From positions 62,001 to 126,000 of the forward strand of contig JAGQGU010000005.1 of NCBI GenBank assembly GCA_020432165.1: a stretch of 64,000 nt of DNA, given 5' to 3'. The first letter of the stretch is position 1. Each line of letters starts with the position of its first letter. Positions 1 to 8,528 of this stretch are shown piece by piece. The stretch is from Thermomicrobiales bacterium (GTDB taxonomy: Bacteria; Chloroflexota; Chloroflexia; Thermomicrobiales; UBA6265). Under the pieces are notes generated by a model. It was not told the origin of the DNA. It worked only from the letters and a program-made list of their open reading frames with translations, and did not search any database. The translations under genes and the position numbers were made by a program.

Positions 1-1046
1 GATGATGCAACCTGGACACTGGCACCAAACTCCATATTCACGAACACGCCGGGATCGACTTTGTAGCGGGCCACTTCTTTACCAACATCAGATGTCAGAA
101 CCAGCACATCGCCACCGACGCCTATAACCACCACATGACCATCGTATGAGGAAAGGGAGACGGCCTTGTCACCATTGCTCGCCCCGGAGAACTGGACACT
201 TTCCTGCCACATCTCGGACCCATTCACGGCATCAATGGCGATAACAGTCTGCCAGTTCGCCAGATAAATCACGCCATCGGCAATGATTGGTGATGCCCAA
301 TACATATTGTCGCCATAGCTAAACGTCAGTGGGGGTAGATCATACTCCCATTGCACCACACCGGTGCGAGGATCAAGCGCCAACAGCGAGACGCCATCGG
401 TCGTTTCACTATCCGATGCCTCTTCTTGCGCCATTGCTCCTTCCCCATCCACCGATTGCTGGTTTTCATCCTCTTTCAACAGGTAGATGAAGTGATCGTC
501 ACTGAAAATCGAGTAACCAAACCAGCCAGGATGCGTCCACAACAGATCGCCCGAATCAGCATCGAGAGCATAGAGCTGCGTTGCGGTGTACTCATCCTCT
601 CCGGGAAGCATGGAACTACTGCCCACGATCACACCATCCGCGACGGCGTAGGTGCCATACATATCGGAGGTTCGCACAATCAATCGCGGAGTTAGGGACA
701 CATCCGCGCCGGGGGTAACACTGGAGTTCAGCGGCAGTACCACCTCCGGTGGACCACCGTATTGCCCAGACAACTCACGTTCAGAGACCAGCCAGATACC
801 TGAGAATGAGATGGAGATGATTGCCAGCACGGCCGCAGCGATCATTAGCGGATGTTGGCGCCGTCGCGGTGGGGGGACGGTTGCTTCACTCTTCGGAGGA
901 GAGGCAAGCAATTGCTGGGGCGGTTGAGCGGCAGGTACCTCGACCCGTAACCGCTTCTGCAATTGCGCCGTGAATACGGTACCAGGTTCGATCTCGCGAT
1001 CGAAAGATCCATTGAACTGGCGGAAATCGGAATCATGGCTGGACAT
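1..1046 (-). CDS. Membrane-anchored PQQ-like beta-propeller protein (partial, C-terminus cut by window edge)
   Basis: The reading frame starts at an ATG that shares one base with the sigma-factor stop (TGATG) and runs off the left edge after about 348 codons. Residues 1-65 are hydrophilic and Pro/Arg-rich, one transmembrane segment lies at about 67-87, and the rest should be extracytoplasmic. Beta-propeller blade motifs repeat: LYALDADSGDLLW, LLALDPRTGVVQW and VIAIDAVNGSEMW, typical of PQQ-like/BamB-type propellers. The overlap with an ECF sigma gene suggests translational coupling. By analogy with sigma/anti-sigma pairs, the short N-terminal tail could bind the sigma factor and the propeller could be the sensor; that role is inference. 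No zinc anti-sigma motif is visible. An assembly or substrate-binding role is the alternative. Confidence 0.8.
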   Translation of the reverse strand, partial: MSSHDSDFRQFNGSFDREIEPGTVFTAQLQKRLRVEVPAAQPPQQLLASPPKSEATVPPPRRRQHPLMIAAAVLAIISISFSGIWLVSERELSGQYGGPPEVVLPLNSSVTPGADVSLTPRLIVRTSDMYGTYAVADGVIVGSSSMLPGEDEYTATQLYALDADSGDLLWTHPGWFGYSIFSDDHFIYLLKEDENQQSVDGEGAMAQEEASDSETTDGVSLLALDPRTGVVQWEYDLPPLTFSYGDNMYWASPIIADGVIYLANWQTVIAIDAVNGSEMWQESVQFSGASNGDKAVSLSSYDGHVVVIGVGGDVLVLTSDVGKEVARYKVDPGVFVNMEFGASVQVAS

Positions 1047-1624
1047 CATCGTATATCTCCATTGCGAGCGATCCAGGCAGAGCGGAAGGCATTGCGCGCC
1101 CGCGCGAGGAGTGAATCGGCGGCGGAACGGGAGAGGAAGAGCGCGACGGCGATTTCATCGATCTCGCAGCCGTCGAAGTAGCGCAACACAATCGCCGCGC
1201 GATGACGGGGATTCATTTCCGCCAATACCGCTATCACTTCATCACGGATCGGTAACGACTCCAGATCGAGATCGGGCAAGCCAGGCTGTTCGCCGATATC
1301 GTCATCCGCCACCTGGAAACCCAGGGCATTGCGTTCGCGATCTTGTCGGCGGTAGTAATCAATTAGCTTGTTCCGCGCGATGGCGAAGAGCCAGCGGATC
1401 AGATCGTCACCACCAACCGGGGTGCTGGCGGAGCGGACAGCGGAAAGCATTGTCTCCTGTGTCAGGTCCTCCGCGACACTGAAACTACCGACACGGGGAT
1501 AGAAGTAGCCATAGATGCGCGGAATCGCATCGGCCAGTGCAGCAGGCGAGACGGTATTTGATTGCTGCGGTTTTGCCACTGACTCGTCGGCGGTCATGCT
1601 CATCCCGGGTAAAGCGATATCCAT
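1046..1624 (-). CDS. ECF-type RNA polymerase sigma factor
   Basis: A 192-residue sigma-70 family protein of group 4 (ECF) size. Region 2 is seen in YFYPRVGSFSVAEDLTQET and LIRWLFAIARNKLIDYYRR (core binding and -10 recognition). Region 4 is near the C-terminus (LAEMNPRHRAAIVLRYFDG followed by a helix-turn-helix around EIDEIAVALFLSRSAADSLL). It directs RNA polymerase to a dedicated promoter set. Its stop overlaps the start of a membrane-anchored propeller protein, the usual place for an anti-sigma gene. The N-terminal 25 residues are not conserved and an internal ATG (MSMTADES) could be the true start. Confidence 0.92.
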   Translation of the reverse strand: MDIALPGMSMTADESVAKPQQSNTVSPAALADAIPRIYGYFYPRVGSFSVAEDLTQETMLSAVRSASTPVGGDDLIRWLFAIARNKLIDYYRRQDRERNALGFQVADDDIGEQPGLPDLDLESLPIRDEVIAVLAEMNPRHRAAIVLRYFDGCEIDEIAVALFLSRSAADSLLARARNAFRSAWIARNGDIR

Positions 1625-1700
1625 CGGCGTTCTCCTCAGTATGAAGAACGCGCAGGTGGTGGGTTTCTGTCGGTTGGGAGTGAATCGACGCGAGGCAATC

Positions 1701-1806
1701 CACGTAGGGGCCGATCCCGTAGGGTATCGGCCCGGTGAGACACATATCGGCGTGGCCGCCGATGCGGGTGGATACCTTCGCTACGCTCAGGATCCACCCC
1801 TACGTG
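1701..1806. repeat. CGTAGG-tag hairpin element (compound), 3' of the ABC-F gene
   Basis: The segment is bounded by CACGTAGGGG (1701-1710) and its complement CCCCTACGTG (1797-1806). Inside are nested stems: GGGGCCGAT with ATCGGCCC, and GGGTGGAT with ATCCACCC. The right-hand loop carries the TCCTGAGCGTAGCGAAGG type of motif seen in a second repeat family of this genome. The tag nearest the ABC-F stop (1814) is 10 bases away. Apart from this element the 1625-1813 gap holds nothing I can identify. Confidence 0.75.
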
Positions 1807-1813
1807 AGAAAGG

Positions 1814-3511
1814 TTACCGGCGTTTCCTCACAGGTTCAGGCGCGGCAGCGGGATGGCGGAAGCCGAGGGTAAGCGGTGTGCCCTTCTCCGGATTGGCGAT
1901 GGCATAGGTGTACCCACCCGGGTATTCGCGGACCACGCCATCCTCAATGGCCAAAATGCGGTTGCAGACGCGGTCCATGAAGTAGCGATCATGCGAAATC
2001 GAAATGATGGTGCCGTCGTAATCGAGCAACGCTTCTTCAAGCTGCTCGACACTGGCAAGATCGAGATTGTTGGTCGGTTCATCCAGTACCAGCAAGTTGG
2101 CACCGCTCAGCATCATCAATGCAATCTGCAGTCGTGCTTGCTCACCACCGCTGAGATTCCGCACCTGGTTCATGGCGTCGACGCGATCGAAACCCATCGC
2201 CACCAGGGCACTGAGTGCCTGCTGCTCATTCAGCGCCTTGGCTTTCCGTGCCAACTCGATCGGTTGCGCAGTGGGATCAAGTGTTCCGTGCAACTGGTCA
2301 TACCAGGCCATCTTGATACTCGCACCGATATTGATCGTGCCAGAACTCGGCCGCAACTCACCCGTGAGGCATTTCATCAGGCTGGTTTTCCCGACGCCGT
2401 TGGGTCCAATAATGCCGACGCGTTCGCCATGACGCACCAGCACATCGAAGGGCTGTAATACGACCCGCTCGCCGAAGCGGATGCTGACCCCACTACCGGT
2501 GACAACATTGGTGGAACCACGTTCGGTCTCAAACTCGATATTGATCACACGGCGCTGGAGTTGAGGCCACGGTTGGGCATCGAGCCGGGCACGTTCCTCG
2601 GTCATACGATTGCGCATCTGCTCGGCACGACTGGCGAACTTCGGATTCTGCCGCGCCCATTGGGTAAGGTCCTCGGCAGCTTCCTTGAGCTTGAGATATT
2701 CACGCTCGGCGAGTTCCCGTAACTCCAGTTCCTTCTCGATACGAGCACGCTTCTGCTGCTGAAAAGCGGTGTAGTTACCGGGATAGGTGCGGAGCTTGCC
2801 ATCCTCCAACTCGACGATGCTGGTGGCGACACGATCGATCATGTAGCGATCATGCGAGATCATACAGAGCGCGCCATTGAATCGTGTGGTCAACCACGTT
2901 TCCAGCCAGGTGCGAGTTTCGGTATCGAAGTGATTGTCTGGCTCGTCCAGCAACAATACATCGGGTGGTTCCAGCAAGAATCTGGCGAGATCAACCAACT
3001 TACGCTCGCCACCACTCAACGTACCGATGGGTTGATCCCAGCGACGCTCAGGGATACGAATCTCGCCAAGCACCTCCTGCAACTGCTCGGTGGCATCGAC
3101 ACCGGCGGAAGCATCCAGCTTGTCCAGAAGCACCGCCTGCCTGTCGAGCAGAGCAGTCATCTCGTCATCAGTCAGGGGTGTGCTGAAGCGTTCCTCAATC
3201 TCCAGGAGCTCGAATTCCAACGCATCGGCATCGCCGATCGCTGTGCTCAACACCTCACGCACAGTCTTGTCTGCTGGCAAGTTTGATTCCTGGCGAAGAT
3301 AGCCAACGGTGATACCGTTCGCGTAAGTGATAGCGCCACCCTGCGGCGAAATCTCGCGAGTCAACAATCGGAAGAGTGTGCTTTTGCCGGTGCCATTCTC
3401 TCCGACCAGCGCGATCCGATTCCCGGTTTGAATCGCGAACTGAAGTCCGCGGAAGAGCTCATTGCCACCGTGGGCATAGGTGATATTGGCCGCCTGAATC
3501 AGTAGTGCCAT
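1814..3511 (-). CDS. ABC-F family ATP-binding protein (duplicated ABC domains)
   Basis: Two ABC ATPase domains without membrane segments, 565 residues. Domain 1 has Walker A GENGTGKST (37-45), signature LSGGERK and Walker B VLLLDEPDNHFD; domain 2 has GPNGVGKTS, LSGGEQARL and LLVLDEPTNNLD. A charged linker of about 80 residues between the domains (KRARIEKELELRELAER and following) is the P-site tRNA interaction motif region of ABC-F proteins, which act on the ribosome (translation factor or antibiotic resistance). I start at ATG 3511 because GGAG lies 8 bases upstream; an in-frame ATG 33 codons further up would run through a terminator hairpin. The leader has promoter, short ORF and terminator features typical of attenuated ABC-F genes. 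Confidence 0.9.
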   Translation of the reverse strand: MALLIQAANITYAHGGNELFRGLQFAIQTGNRIALVGENGTGKSTLFRLLTREISPQGGAITYANGITVGYLRQESNLPADKTVREVLSTAIGDADALEFELLEIEERFSTPLTDDEMTALLDRQAVLLDKLDASAGVDATEQLQEVLGEIRIPERRWDQPIGTLSGGERKLVDLARFLLEPPDVLLLDEPDNHFDTETRTWLETWLTTRFNGALCMISHDRYMIDRVATSIVELEDGKLRTYPGNYTAFQQQKRARIEKELELRELAEREYLKLKEAAEDLTQWARQNPKFASRAEQMRNRMTEERARLDAQPWPQLQRRVINIEFETERGSTNVVTGSGVSIRFGERVVLQPFDVLVRHGERVGIIGPNGVGKTSLMKCLTGELRPSSGTINIGASIKMAWYDQLHGTLDPTAQPIELARKAKALNEQQALSALVAMGFDRVDAMNQVRNLSGGEQARLQIALMMLSGANLLVLDEPTNNLDLASVEQLEEALLDYDGTIISISHDRYFMDRVCNRILAIEDGVVREYPGGYTYAIANPEKGTPLTLGFRHPAAAPEPVRKRR

Positions 3512-3523
3512 CGTAAAAACTCC

Positions 3524-3556
3524 AAACAAAAAACCCTCCGACATGATGTCGAAGGG
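3524..3556 (-). terminator. Intrinsic terminator/attenuator in the ABC-F leader
   Basis: On the minus strand CCCTTCGAC pairs with GTCGGAGGG (one G-T pair) around loop ATCAT (3534-3556), followed at once by TTTTTTGTTT (3524-3533). It ends 12 bases before the ABC-F start codon, just ahead of its SD, so read-through is needed for expression. It could instead end transcripts of the upstream antiporter gene, but a promoter-like sequence between the two favours attenuation. Confidence 0.7.
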
Positions 3557-3582
3557 AGTAACCAGCCGGCTATTGACGCGCG

Positions 3583-3663
3583 TCAATGAATCCGGGCGCA
3601 CTGCTCCCATGTATGGGTGTGATTCGGTGAAACAGCGATGGTCGCTTTCAGATAAAACTGCAC
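3583..3663 (-). CDS. Putative leader peptide upstream of the ABC-F gene
   Basis: A GTG-initiated 26-codon frame preceded at 5 bases by GAGGG. The predicted peptide begins VQFYLKATIAVSPNH and ends WEQCARIH. Its TGA stop falls in the 16-base palindrome ATTGACGCGCGTCAAT (3571-3586), just before the terminator hairpin. Position and SD suggest a regulatory upstream ORF like those of attenuated resistance genes. It has no homology I recognise and could be chance. Confidence 0.3.
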   Translation of the reverse strand: MQFYLKATIAVSPNHTHTWEQCARIH

Positions 3664-3698
3664 GGATGCCCTCGCGAACTGGTAAACAACTGAATGGA

Positions 3699-3728
3699 AT
3701 CGTAGAGGAATGCAGACGTGATCGTCAA
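3699..3728 (-). promoter_or_regulatory. Promoter candidate for the ABC-F transcript
   Basis: Minus strand TTGACG (3728-3723), an 18-base spacer, then TACGAT (3704-3699). It lies just downstream of the antiporter stop and would give a leader of about 180 bases before the ABC-F start. Confidence 0.45.
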
Positions 3729-3741
3729 ACGACGCGCGCAA

Positions 3742-5376
3742 CTATTCATCGCCCCAGGCGCGGGCGCGACGGGCAATCTGCTGGGCATCCAGGGCTGCCA
3801 GCGTGGCGGAAAGCACCTCGGAATCGTACTCCCCGGAATCACGGAGCTCGAGCAAGCGCTTGTACTGCGCCTGCTCCCGTCGATCCAGATCGGCCTGCGA
3901 AGGTCGCGGCAATGTCATCTGGGCAATGAAGTCCTCGCGCTGCTCCTGTGGCAGGCCAGCCACCAGGATCTCGCGGATTACCTGATCTCGCTGTTCCTGA
4001 ATACGCTGGGGATCGCTAACTGGCGCATATTTCGCCACGACCCTCGGCAACGTTAACCCCTGTACTGCCAATGAAATTGCAGCCACCAGGAAGGCGATGA
4101 GAATCAACAGAGATCGATGAGGTGCATCGGTTGGTAACGTCTGCGCAGCCGCAAGTGTGATGGCCCCGCGCATACCACCCCAAACGAGAATCACCCCGGC
4201 ATTCTTGCCGAGCGGTTGCGAGAGGTAATAGTCAATATCTGCGAAGAAGCGCACAAAGCGATTCCGCTGCCGTGCAAATCCTTGCGCACTGAGACGCTCC
4301 TCACACCTTCTCTCCTGAAGCGCGTCCGTCGCCAGATTCTCGCGAAATTGGGTGTAGCGTTCCTTGATCTGCTGTCCACGCTGAATATAGCGATCGAGGA
4401 ATCCGAGCAACGGGATGAGGAAGAGCGCCCGCACCAGCAGCGTAATCGCGAGTGCCAGGACGGCTGTGACGGCAGCGATACGGATACTATCGTGATCGTG
4501 ACGAACGTGAGAAACAATGGCGCGCAACTGCAGACCCATCACCAGGAAGATCAGTCCTTCCAGCACGACTTCGATCGCCTTCCAGGTCTGTTTGTCCGAC
4601 ACGCGCTGATCGGCATTCAGGTACTTAACCGCGCCATTGCCAGCAACGAGGCCAGCCACAACTGCTGCCACGAGTCCCGAGGCCCCCAACTGCTCAGAGG
4701 GTACTGCCGCCAGGAAGGGTGCAACAAAGGACCAAACGGTACTGACAGCAGGATTACGGATACCAGCACGCACGTGCAGAATCACCTGCCCCACGATGAA
4801 TCCGATAATGGTGGCCAGCACCGCCGCGGAGGCAAAATCCCAAATCGATTCCCAGACAGAGAAGGAAACCACAGCCGCAGCAGTGGCCGTGCGCAAGAGG
4901 ACCAGCGCGGTTGCGTCGTTGAGGAGGCTCTCACCCTCGAGGATCGAGACGAGTCGACCGGAGAGGTGGGCTTTCTTGGCGATGGCGACGGCCGCCGCAT
5001 CGGTCGGGCTGAGCACTGCGCCAAGGGCAATACCCCACCAGATCTCGATATCAGGAATGATCCAGGAGAGGAAGAAGCCGAGCACAACCGCAGTGATAAC
5101 CACCAGGAAGATGGCAAGCGCGCCAACAGGCAGGAATTCGCGACGGAAGTCCATGGTTGGCATTGATGCGGAAGCTGCGAAGAGAAGCGGCGGCAAAAGT
5201 ACAGCCAATACCAACTCTGGCTCGAACTCGAGATTTCCGAATTGCGGGATGGCGCTGGCGATGATGCCAAAGACCACCAGCAGAATAGGTGCTGCCAGCC
5301 GCACCCGCGGGGCAATCGCATTGGCGATGCGAACGGCGAGGACCGCCAATGTCACTTCCAGGATGGTTTCGTGCAT
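3742..5376 (-). CDS. Na+/H+ antiporter, CPA1 (NhaP-like) family
   Basis: A 544-residue polytopic membrane protein with about 12 hydrophobic segments in the first 430 residues and a charged cytoplasmic tail. The ion-binding region reads GAVLSPTDAAAVAIAK, followed by LEGESLLNDATALVLL, the standard CPA1 signatures including the Asp of the ND motif. It exchanges cytoplasmic protons and sodium (or potassium) for pH and salt homeostasis. AAAGGAA lies 8 bases before the ATG. It is 54 bases downstream of prmC on the same strand and may be cotranscribed with prfA-prmC. Confidence 0.93.
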   Translation of the reverse strand: MHETILEVTLAVLAVRIANAIAPRVRLAAPILLVVFGIIASAIPQFGNLEFEPELVLAVLLPPLLFAASASMPTMDFRREFLPVGALAIFLVVITAVVLGFFLSWIIPDIEIWWGIALGAVLSPTDAAAVAIAKKAHLSGRLVSILEGESLLNDATALVLLRTATAAAVVSFSVWESIWDFASAAVLATIIGFIVGQVILHVRAGIRNPAVSTVWSFVAPFLAAVPSEQLGASGLVAAVVAGLVAGNGAVKYLNADQRVSDKQTWKAIEVVLEGLIFLVMGLQLRAIVSHVRHDHDSIRIAAVTAVLALAITLLVRALFLIPLLGFLDRYIQRGQQIKERYTQFRENLATDALQERRCEERLSAQGFARQRNRFVRFFADIDYYLSQPLGKNAGVILVWGGMRGAITLAAAQTLPTDAPHRSLLILIAFLVAAISLAVQGLTLPRVVAKYAPVSDPQRIQEQRDQVIREILVAGLPQEQREDFIAQMTLPRPSQADLDRREQAQYKRLLELRDSGEYDSEVLSATLAALDAQQIARRARAWGDE

Positions 5377-5430
5377 CGGTGGTTCCTTTCGCTGGGCTCT
5401 CTCGTTTACGTCTTTATGGTAACCGAGCTA

Positions 5431-6309
5431 TCAGCAATCGGTAAACACCCCCACAATATGGCGCGCATCATCCGCCAAATCCCGCACGGTCGAAATTGTG
5501 TGATTTGCCAGTTGGCGTGCGAGGAGTTCGGTGACCGCAACTTCCTGTGAAGGATCGATTTCGAAACCGACTGCTCCACAGGGCGTGAGGATACGCGGGA
5601 GATCGGCGACAACACCGCGGACGAGATCCAGTCCATCAACCCCACCGTCCAGAGCAAGGAGAGGCTCGTGGATGAGGTGCGGATTCTCTCCGATCTGGCC
5701 CGGCGTGAGGTATGGCAGATTGGTCAGCAGGAGGTCGACCGGCTCAACGAGAGGTTCGGTCCGACTGCCGAGGCGGAAATCCAGCCGCGATCGTCTCTCT
5801 GCATCCAGCAGTCGATCCGCGTTGGCGCTGGCAATAGCGAGTGCGTCCGCACTGATGTCCGTCGCGACCAGATGTCCATTCCAGTGCCTCGGCGCATGGT
5901 GAGCAACCGCAATGGCGATGGCACCGCTACCGGTACCGATATCCGCGACTGTCGCCTGGGGATGATCCTGCAACCACGCGATCCCCCACTCCACCAGCGG
6001 TTCGGTATCGGGTCGCGGCACAAGAACATCCGGAGTCGTGTGGAACGACAGTCCCATGAATTCACGTTCGCCTGTGAGGTACGCGATCGGGATACCCGTG
6101 GCGCGTTGAGCAATCAACGTGCGATAGGCATCTGCTGTTTCTCCCGAAACAACATCGTTATCGGCCATCAGAAGCTGCGTCGCGTTGAGATGCAGGAGAT
6201 GGCCGAGCAAGAGGCGCGCATCAAGCATCGGTGTTTCGATGCCAGCCTCGGTCAAAGTGGTCGCAGCCTGGTGGCGGAGGGAGTGGATTGTATCGGGAGG
6301 TGTGGTCAT
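5431..6309 (-). CDS. prmC: Peptide chain release factor N5-glutamine methyltransferase
   Basis: A class I SAM-dependent methyltransferase of 292 residues that methylates the Gln of the GGQ loop of release factors. The SAM-binding motif is VADIGTGSGAIAIAVA, with the DISADALAIA strand after it. The catalytic (N/D)PPY motif reads NLPY here (LLLTNLPYL), a Pro-to-Leu change at the second position. I chose MTTPPDTIHS; an in-frame ATG ten codons upstream lies close to the repeat next to prfA. It follows prfA directly, the usual prfA-prmC order, which strongly supports the assignment. Confidence 0.92.
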   Translation of the reverse strand: MTTPPDTIHSLRHQAATTLTEAGIETPMLDARLLLGHLLHLNATQLLMADNDVVSGETADAYRTLIAQRATGIPIAYLTGEREFMGLSFHTTPDVLVPRPDTEPLVEWGIAWLQDHPQATVADIGTGSGAIAIAVAHHAPRHWNGHLVATDISADALAIASANADRLLDAERRSRLDFRLGSRTEPLVEPVDLLLTNLPYLTPGQIGENPHLIHEPLLALDGGVDGLDLVRGVVADLPRILTPCGAVGFEIDPSQEVAVTELLARQLANHTISTVRDLADDARHIVGVFTDC

Positions 6310-6327
6310 GGGAAAGTCAGCTTCAAG

Positions 6328-6398
6328 CCCGGGAATCAACCCCGGGCCTACGCGATGAATGCGAGTCGCAATACCCGGGGGTAAACCCCGGGCCTACG
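6328..6398. repeat. Two CGTAGG-tag hairpin elements between prfA and prmC
   Basis: First unit: CCCGGG (6328-6333) pairs with CCCGGG (6341-6346), then CCTACG (6347-6352). Second unit: CCCGGGG with CCCCGGG (6374-6392), then CCTACG (6393-6398). Read with prfA the order is stop, CGTAGG, stem. In the second unit the tag overlaps the prfA stop codon. Confidence 0.85.
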
Positions 6399-7491
6399 CT
6401 GCGTCGCCCATGCCGGCTTCGCTGAGGCGGTCGGCTTCATCTGCAGCACGGAGATCGTCGATAAGTGGTTCGATGGCACCGTTCATGACACCCGGGATGT
6501 TGCTGATGCTCTTGCCGATGCGATGATCGGTAATACGATCCTGGGGATAGTTGTAGGTGCGAATCTTCTCGCTGCGCTCGCCCGAGCCAATCTGGCTCCG
6601 ACGCACATCGCCGCGTTCCTCAGCCAGCTTGGCCTGCTCCTGCTCCAGCAGGCGTGAACGGAGCACCGTCATGGCCTTCAGTTTGTTCTTCAACTGGCTC
6701 TTTTCATCTTGCATGCTCACCACGATACCGCTGGGCATGTGGGTGATGCGGACCGCAGAGTCGGTTGTGTTCACGCTCTGACCACCGTGACCGGAAGAGC
6801 GATAAACATCAATACGGAGATCGTTGTCGTTGATCTGCAAATCGACTTCCTCAGCCTCGGGTAGCACTGCCACACTCGCGGTTGAGGTATGGATACGACC
6901 CTGACTCTCGGTGACAGGTACACGCTGAACACGATGCACACCGGATTCGAAGCGGAGGTAGCTGTATGCACCTTGTCCACGAATCTCGAAGATGATTTCG
7001 CGGAAACCCCCACCATCAGTCTCGGTGGCGCTCATCACTTCGGCTTTCCAGCGCATCTTCTCGGCATAACGGGTGTACATGCGGAAGAGATCGGCGGCGA
7101 AAAGAGCAGCCTCATCACCACCGGTACCAGCCCGAATTTCGACGATGACATTCTTCTCGTCGTTCGGATCTTTGGGGACGAGAAGCTTACGAATCTCCGC
7201 TTCCAGCTCCTCCTGGCGGGATTTGATCGCTTTCAGCTCCTCACGGGCGAGATCGGCGAGTTCATCATCCATCTCCGCCATCTCGCGGGCTTCTTCAGCC
7301 TGCTTATCCAGATCCTTGTATTCCGCCCAGGCGGTCACCAACGGTTCCATCTCGGCACGTTCCCGCCCGAGCTCCATAATCTGGGTTGCATCGGTGGCAA
7401 CGGCAGGATCGCCCATCGTGTGATCAATTTCATGGAGTCGACGCTCCAACTCATCGAGCGTGCTACTAAATGACTGCATCGATGCGGCCAT
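6394..7491 (-). CDS. prfA: Peptide chain release factor 1
   Basis: A 365-residue class I release factor that terminates translation at UAA and UAG. The stop-codon-reading tripeptide is PVT ([18 protein letters not shown], the RF1 PxT form rather than the RF2 SPF). The peptidyl-hydrolase loop is [18 protein letters not shown] 7491 has AGGAG 10 bases upstream; the longer frame would add 49 residues with no family match. The TAG stop lies inside a CGTAGG repeat tag, so the last codons (GDAA) may have been reset by that element. prmC follows on the same strand. Confidence 0.96.
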   Translation of the reverse strand: MAASMQSFSSTLDELERRLHEIDHTMGDPAVATDATQIMELGRERAEMEPLVTAWAEYKDLDKQAEEAREMAEMDDELADLAREELKAIKSRQEELEAEIRKLLVPKDPNDEKNVIVEIRAGTGGDEAALFAADLFRMYTRYAEKMRWKAEVMSATETDGGGFREIIFEIRGQGAYSYLRFESGVHRVQRVPVTESQGRIHTSTASVAVLPEAEEVDLQINDNDLRIDVYRSSGHGGQSVNTTDSAVRITHMPSGIVVSMQDEKSQLKNKLKAMTVLRSRLLEQEQAKLAEERGDVRRSQIGSGERSEKIRTYNYPQDRITDHRIGKSISNIPGVMNGAIEPLIDDLRAADEADRLSEAGMGDAA

Positions 7492-7686
7492 GGATTTCGA
7501 TCTCCTATATGGATGCCCTCCGAGTACGTGATCAGATGAATTTGGTAGCAGAGAAGCTTGCCTCTCCTTTGGGGGCAGACAAGCTGCCCCACTACCTATC
7601 GGATCGCGAACCACGTTTTCGGGAATCGGCACCAACACACAACAAAACAGCCCAGTTTGGGCTCCACATGACTTAAGTATAGCTGG

Positions 7687-8475
7687 CTACTTCACAGCGG
7701 GCAGTTGCCGCTTCCAGTCGGTGCCCCAGGTTCCGCGAGCGAGTAGATTGCCAGCACTGAGGATATCCGCGTCATCCAGCTGGTAACGAAGACCGTTGGT
7801 GATCGCAGCGAGGCGATCTCGATCGACAGATTCATCATCACCAGCGAGAATGCGACGAACATCGCGACGACGCTCGAGACCAACAGCCAACGCGCTCTGT
7901 AGCAGCGCGATCTCTTCCCGCCCGCCATCAGCTTCCACACCGACAACTGCGACGGCGTAGACCGTGGGCGTACCGGTGAGCACGTACCAGGCTTTCACCA
8001 GGTCTTCCTGGTGACCATGATCGGCATCCGTGAGTCCACGTGGGCCATCCAACACCACAACCTGCGCATCACCGGCGGCAGGATCGGCAGCATCGTGGAC
8101 GAAGGTCGAGGCGGTGATACCAAAAAACGATCGCAACAATGCCCGCGTCAGCAGCTCCGCGGTGGGCGTAGTATCGATCATGCGAATCGGTGTCTCTTCC
8201 ACCCCGTCCGGGCGCACCGGTGTACGCATAACGATGCTACTAATCGCCGATTCCGGCGCTGAGCCCGAGGCCACAGCAATAGCCGGATCGATGAAATGGG
8301 TATCGGCCAGCAAGCTGGATTCGGCCACGGAGATCAGGGCGACATCGCCACGCCCGACCTGAGCCGCGGTGAGATTGGGAACGATCTGGACATCCAGTTC
8401 GTGCTCCAGCCAGCCCTCCCGCAATGGCAAGGAGATCATGCCGGTCATCAGATTGTGATCAATATAGAGAGTCAT
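7687..8475 (-). CDS. MqnA/MqnD-family (menaquinone futalosine pathway-like) protein
   Basis: 262 residues, the size and fold pattern of the periplasmic-binding-like MqnA/MqnD family. Matching features are GRGDVALISVAESSLLA, SAISSIVMRTPVR, MIDTTPTAELLTRALLRSFF, DAQVVVLDGPRGL and DLVKAWYVLTGTPTVYAVAVV, which parallel the substrate-cleft strands and the C-terminal helix of chorismate dehydratase MqnA. The family makes early intermediates of futalosine-dependent menaquinone. The match is pattern-based and divergent, and no other mqn gene is in the window, so a different small-molecule binder is possible. It lies between pheA and prfA on the same strand; no clear SD is visible. Confidence 0.55.
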   Translation of the reverse strand: MTLYIDHNLMTGMISLPLREGWLEHELDVQIVPNLTAAQVGRGDVALISVAESSLLADTHFIDPAIAVASGSAPESAISSIVMRTPVRPDGVEETPIRMIDTTPTAELLTRALLRSFFGITASTFVHDAADPAAGDAQVVVLDGPRGLTDADHGHQEDLVKAWYVLTGTPTVYAVAVVGVEADGGREEIALLQSALAVGLERRRDVRRILAGDDESVDRDRLAAITNGLRYQLDDADILSAGNLLARGTWGTDWKRQLPAVK

Positions 8476-8528
8476 AAAGCGTCAGAACTTTCCCAACCAA
8501 ACGGTTATCGATGGCGATGCCATCGATC

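Noticed and set aside
1501-1745. Frames at the sigma gene 5' end (plus and minus strands)
   Set aside because: They lack SDs and overlap the sigma gene or the repeat element.
3512-3610. 33-residue N-terminal extension of the ABC-F protein
   Set aside because: It would be encoded across the terminator hairpin and T-tract, has no family match, and a good SD serves the internal ATG.
4216-5422. Long frames antisense to the antiporter gene
   Set aside because: Low-complexity Arg/Ser/Thr-rich translations mirroring a membrane protein; no SD.
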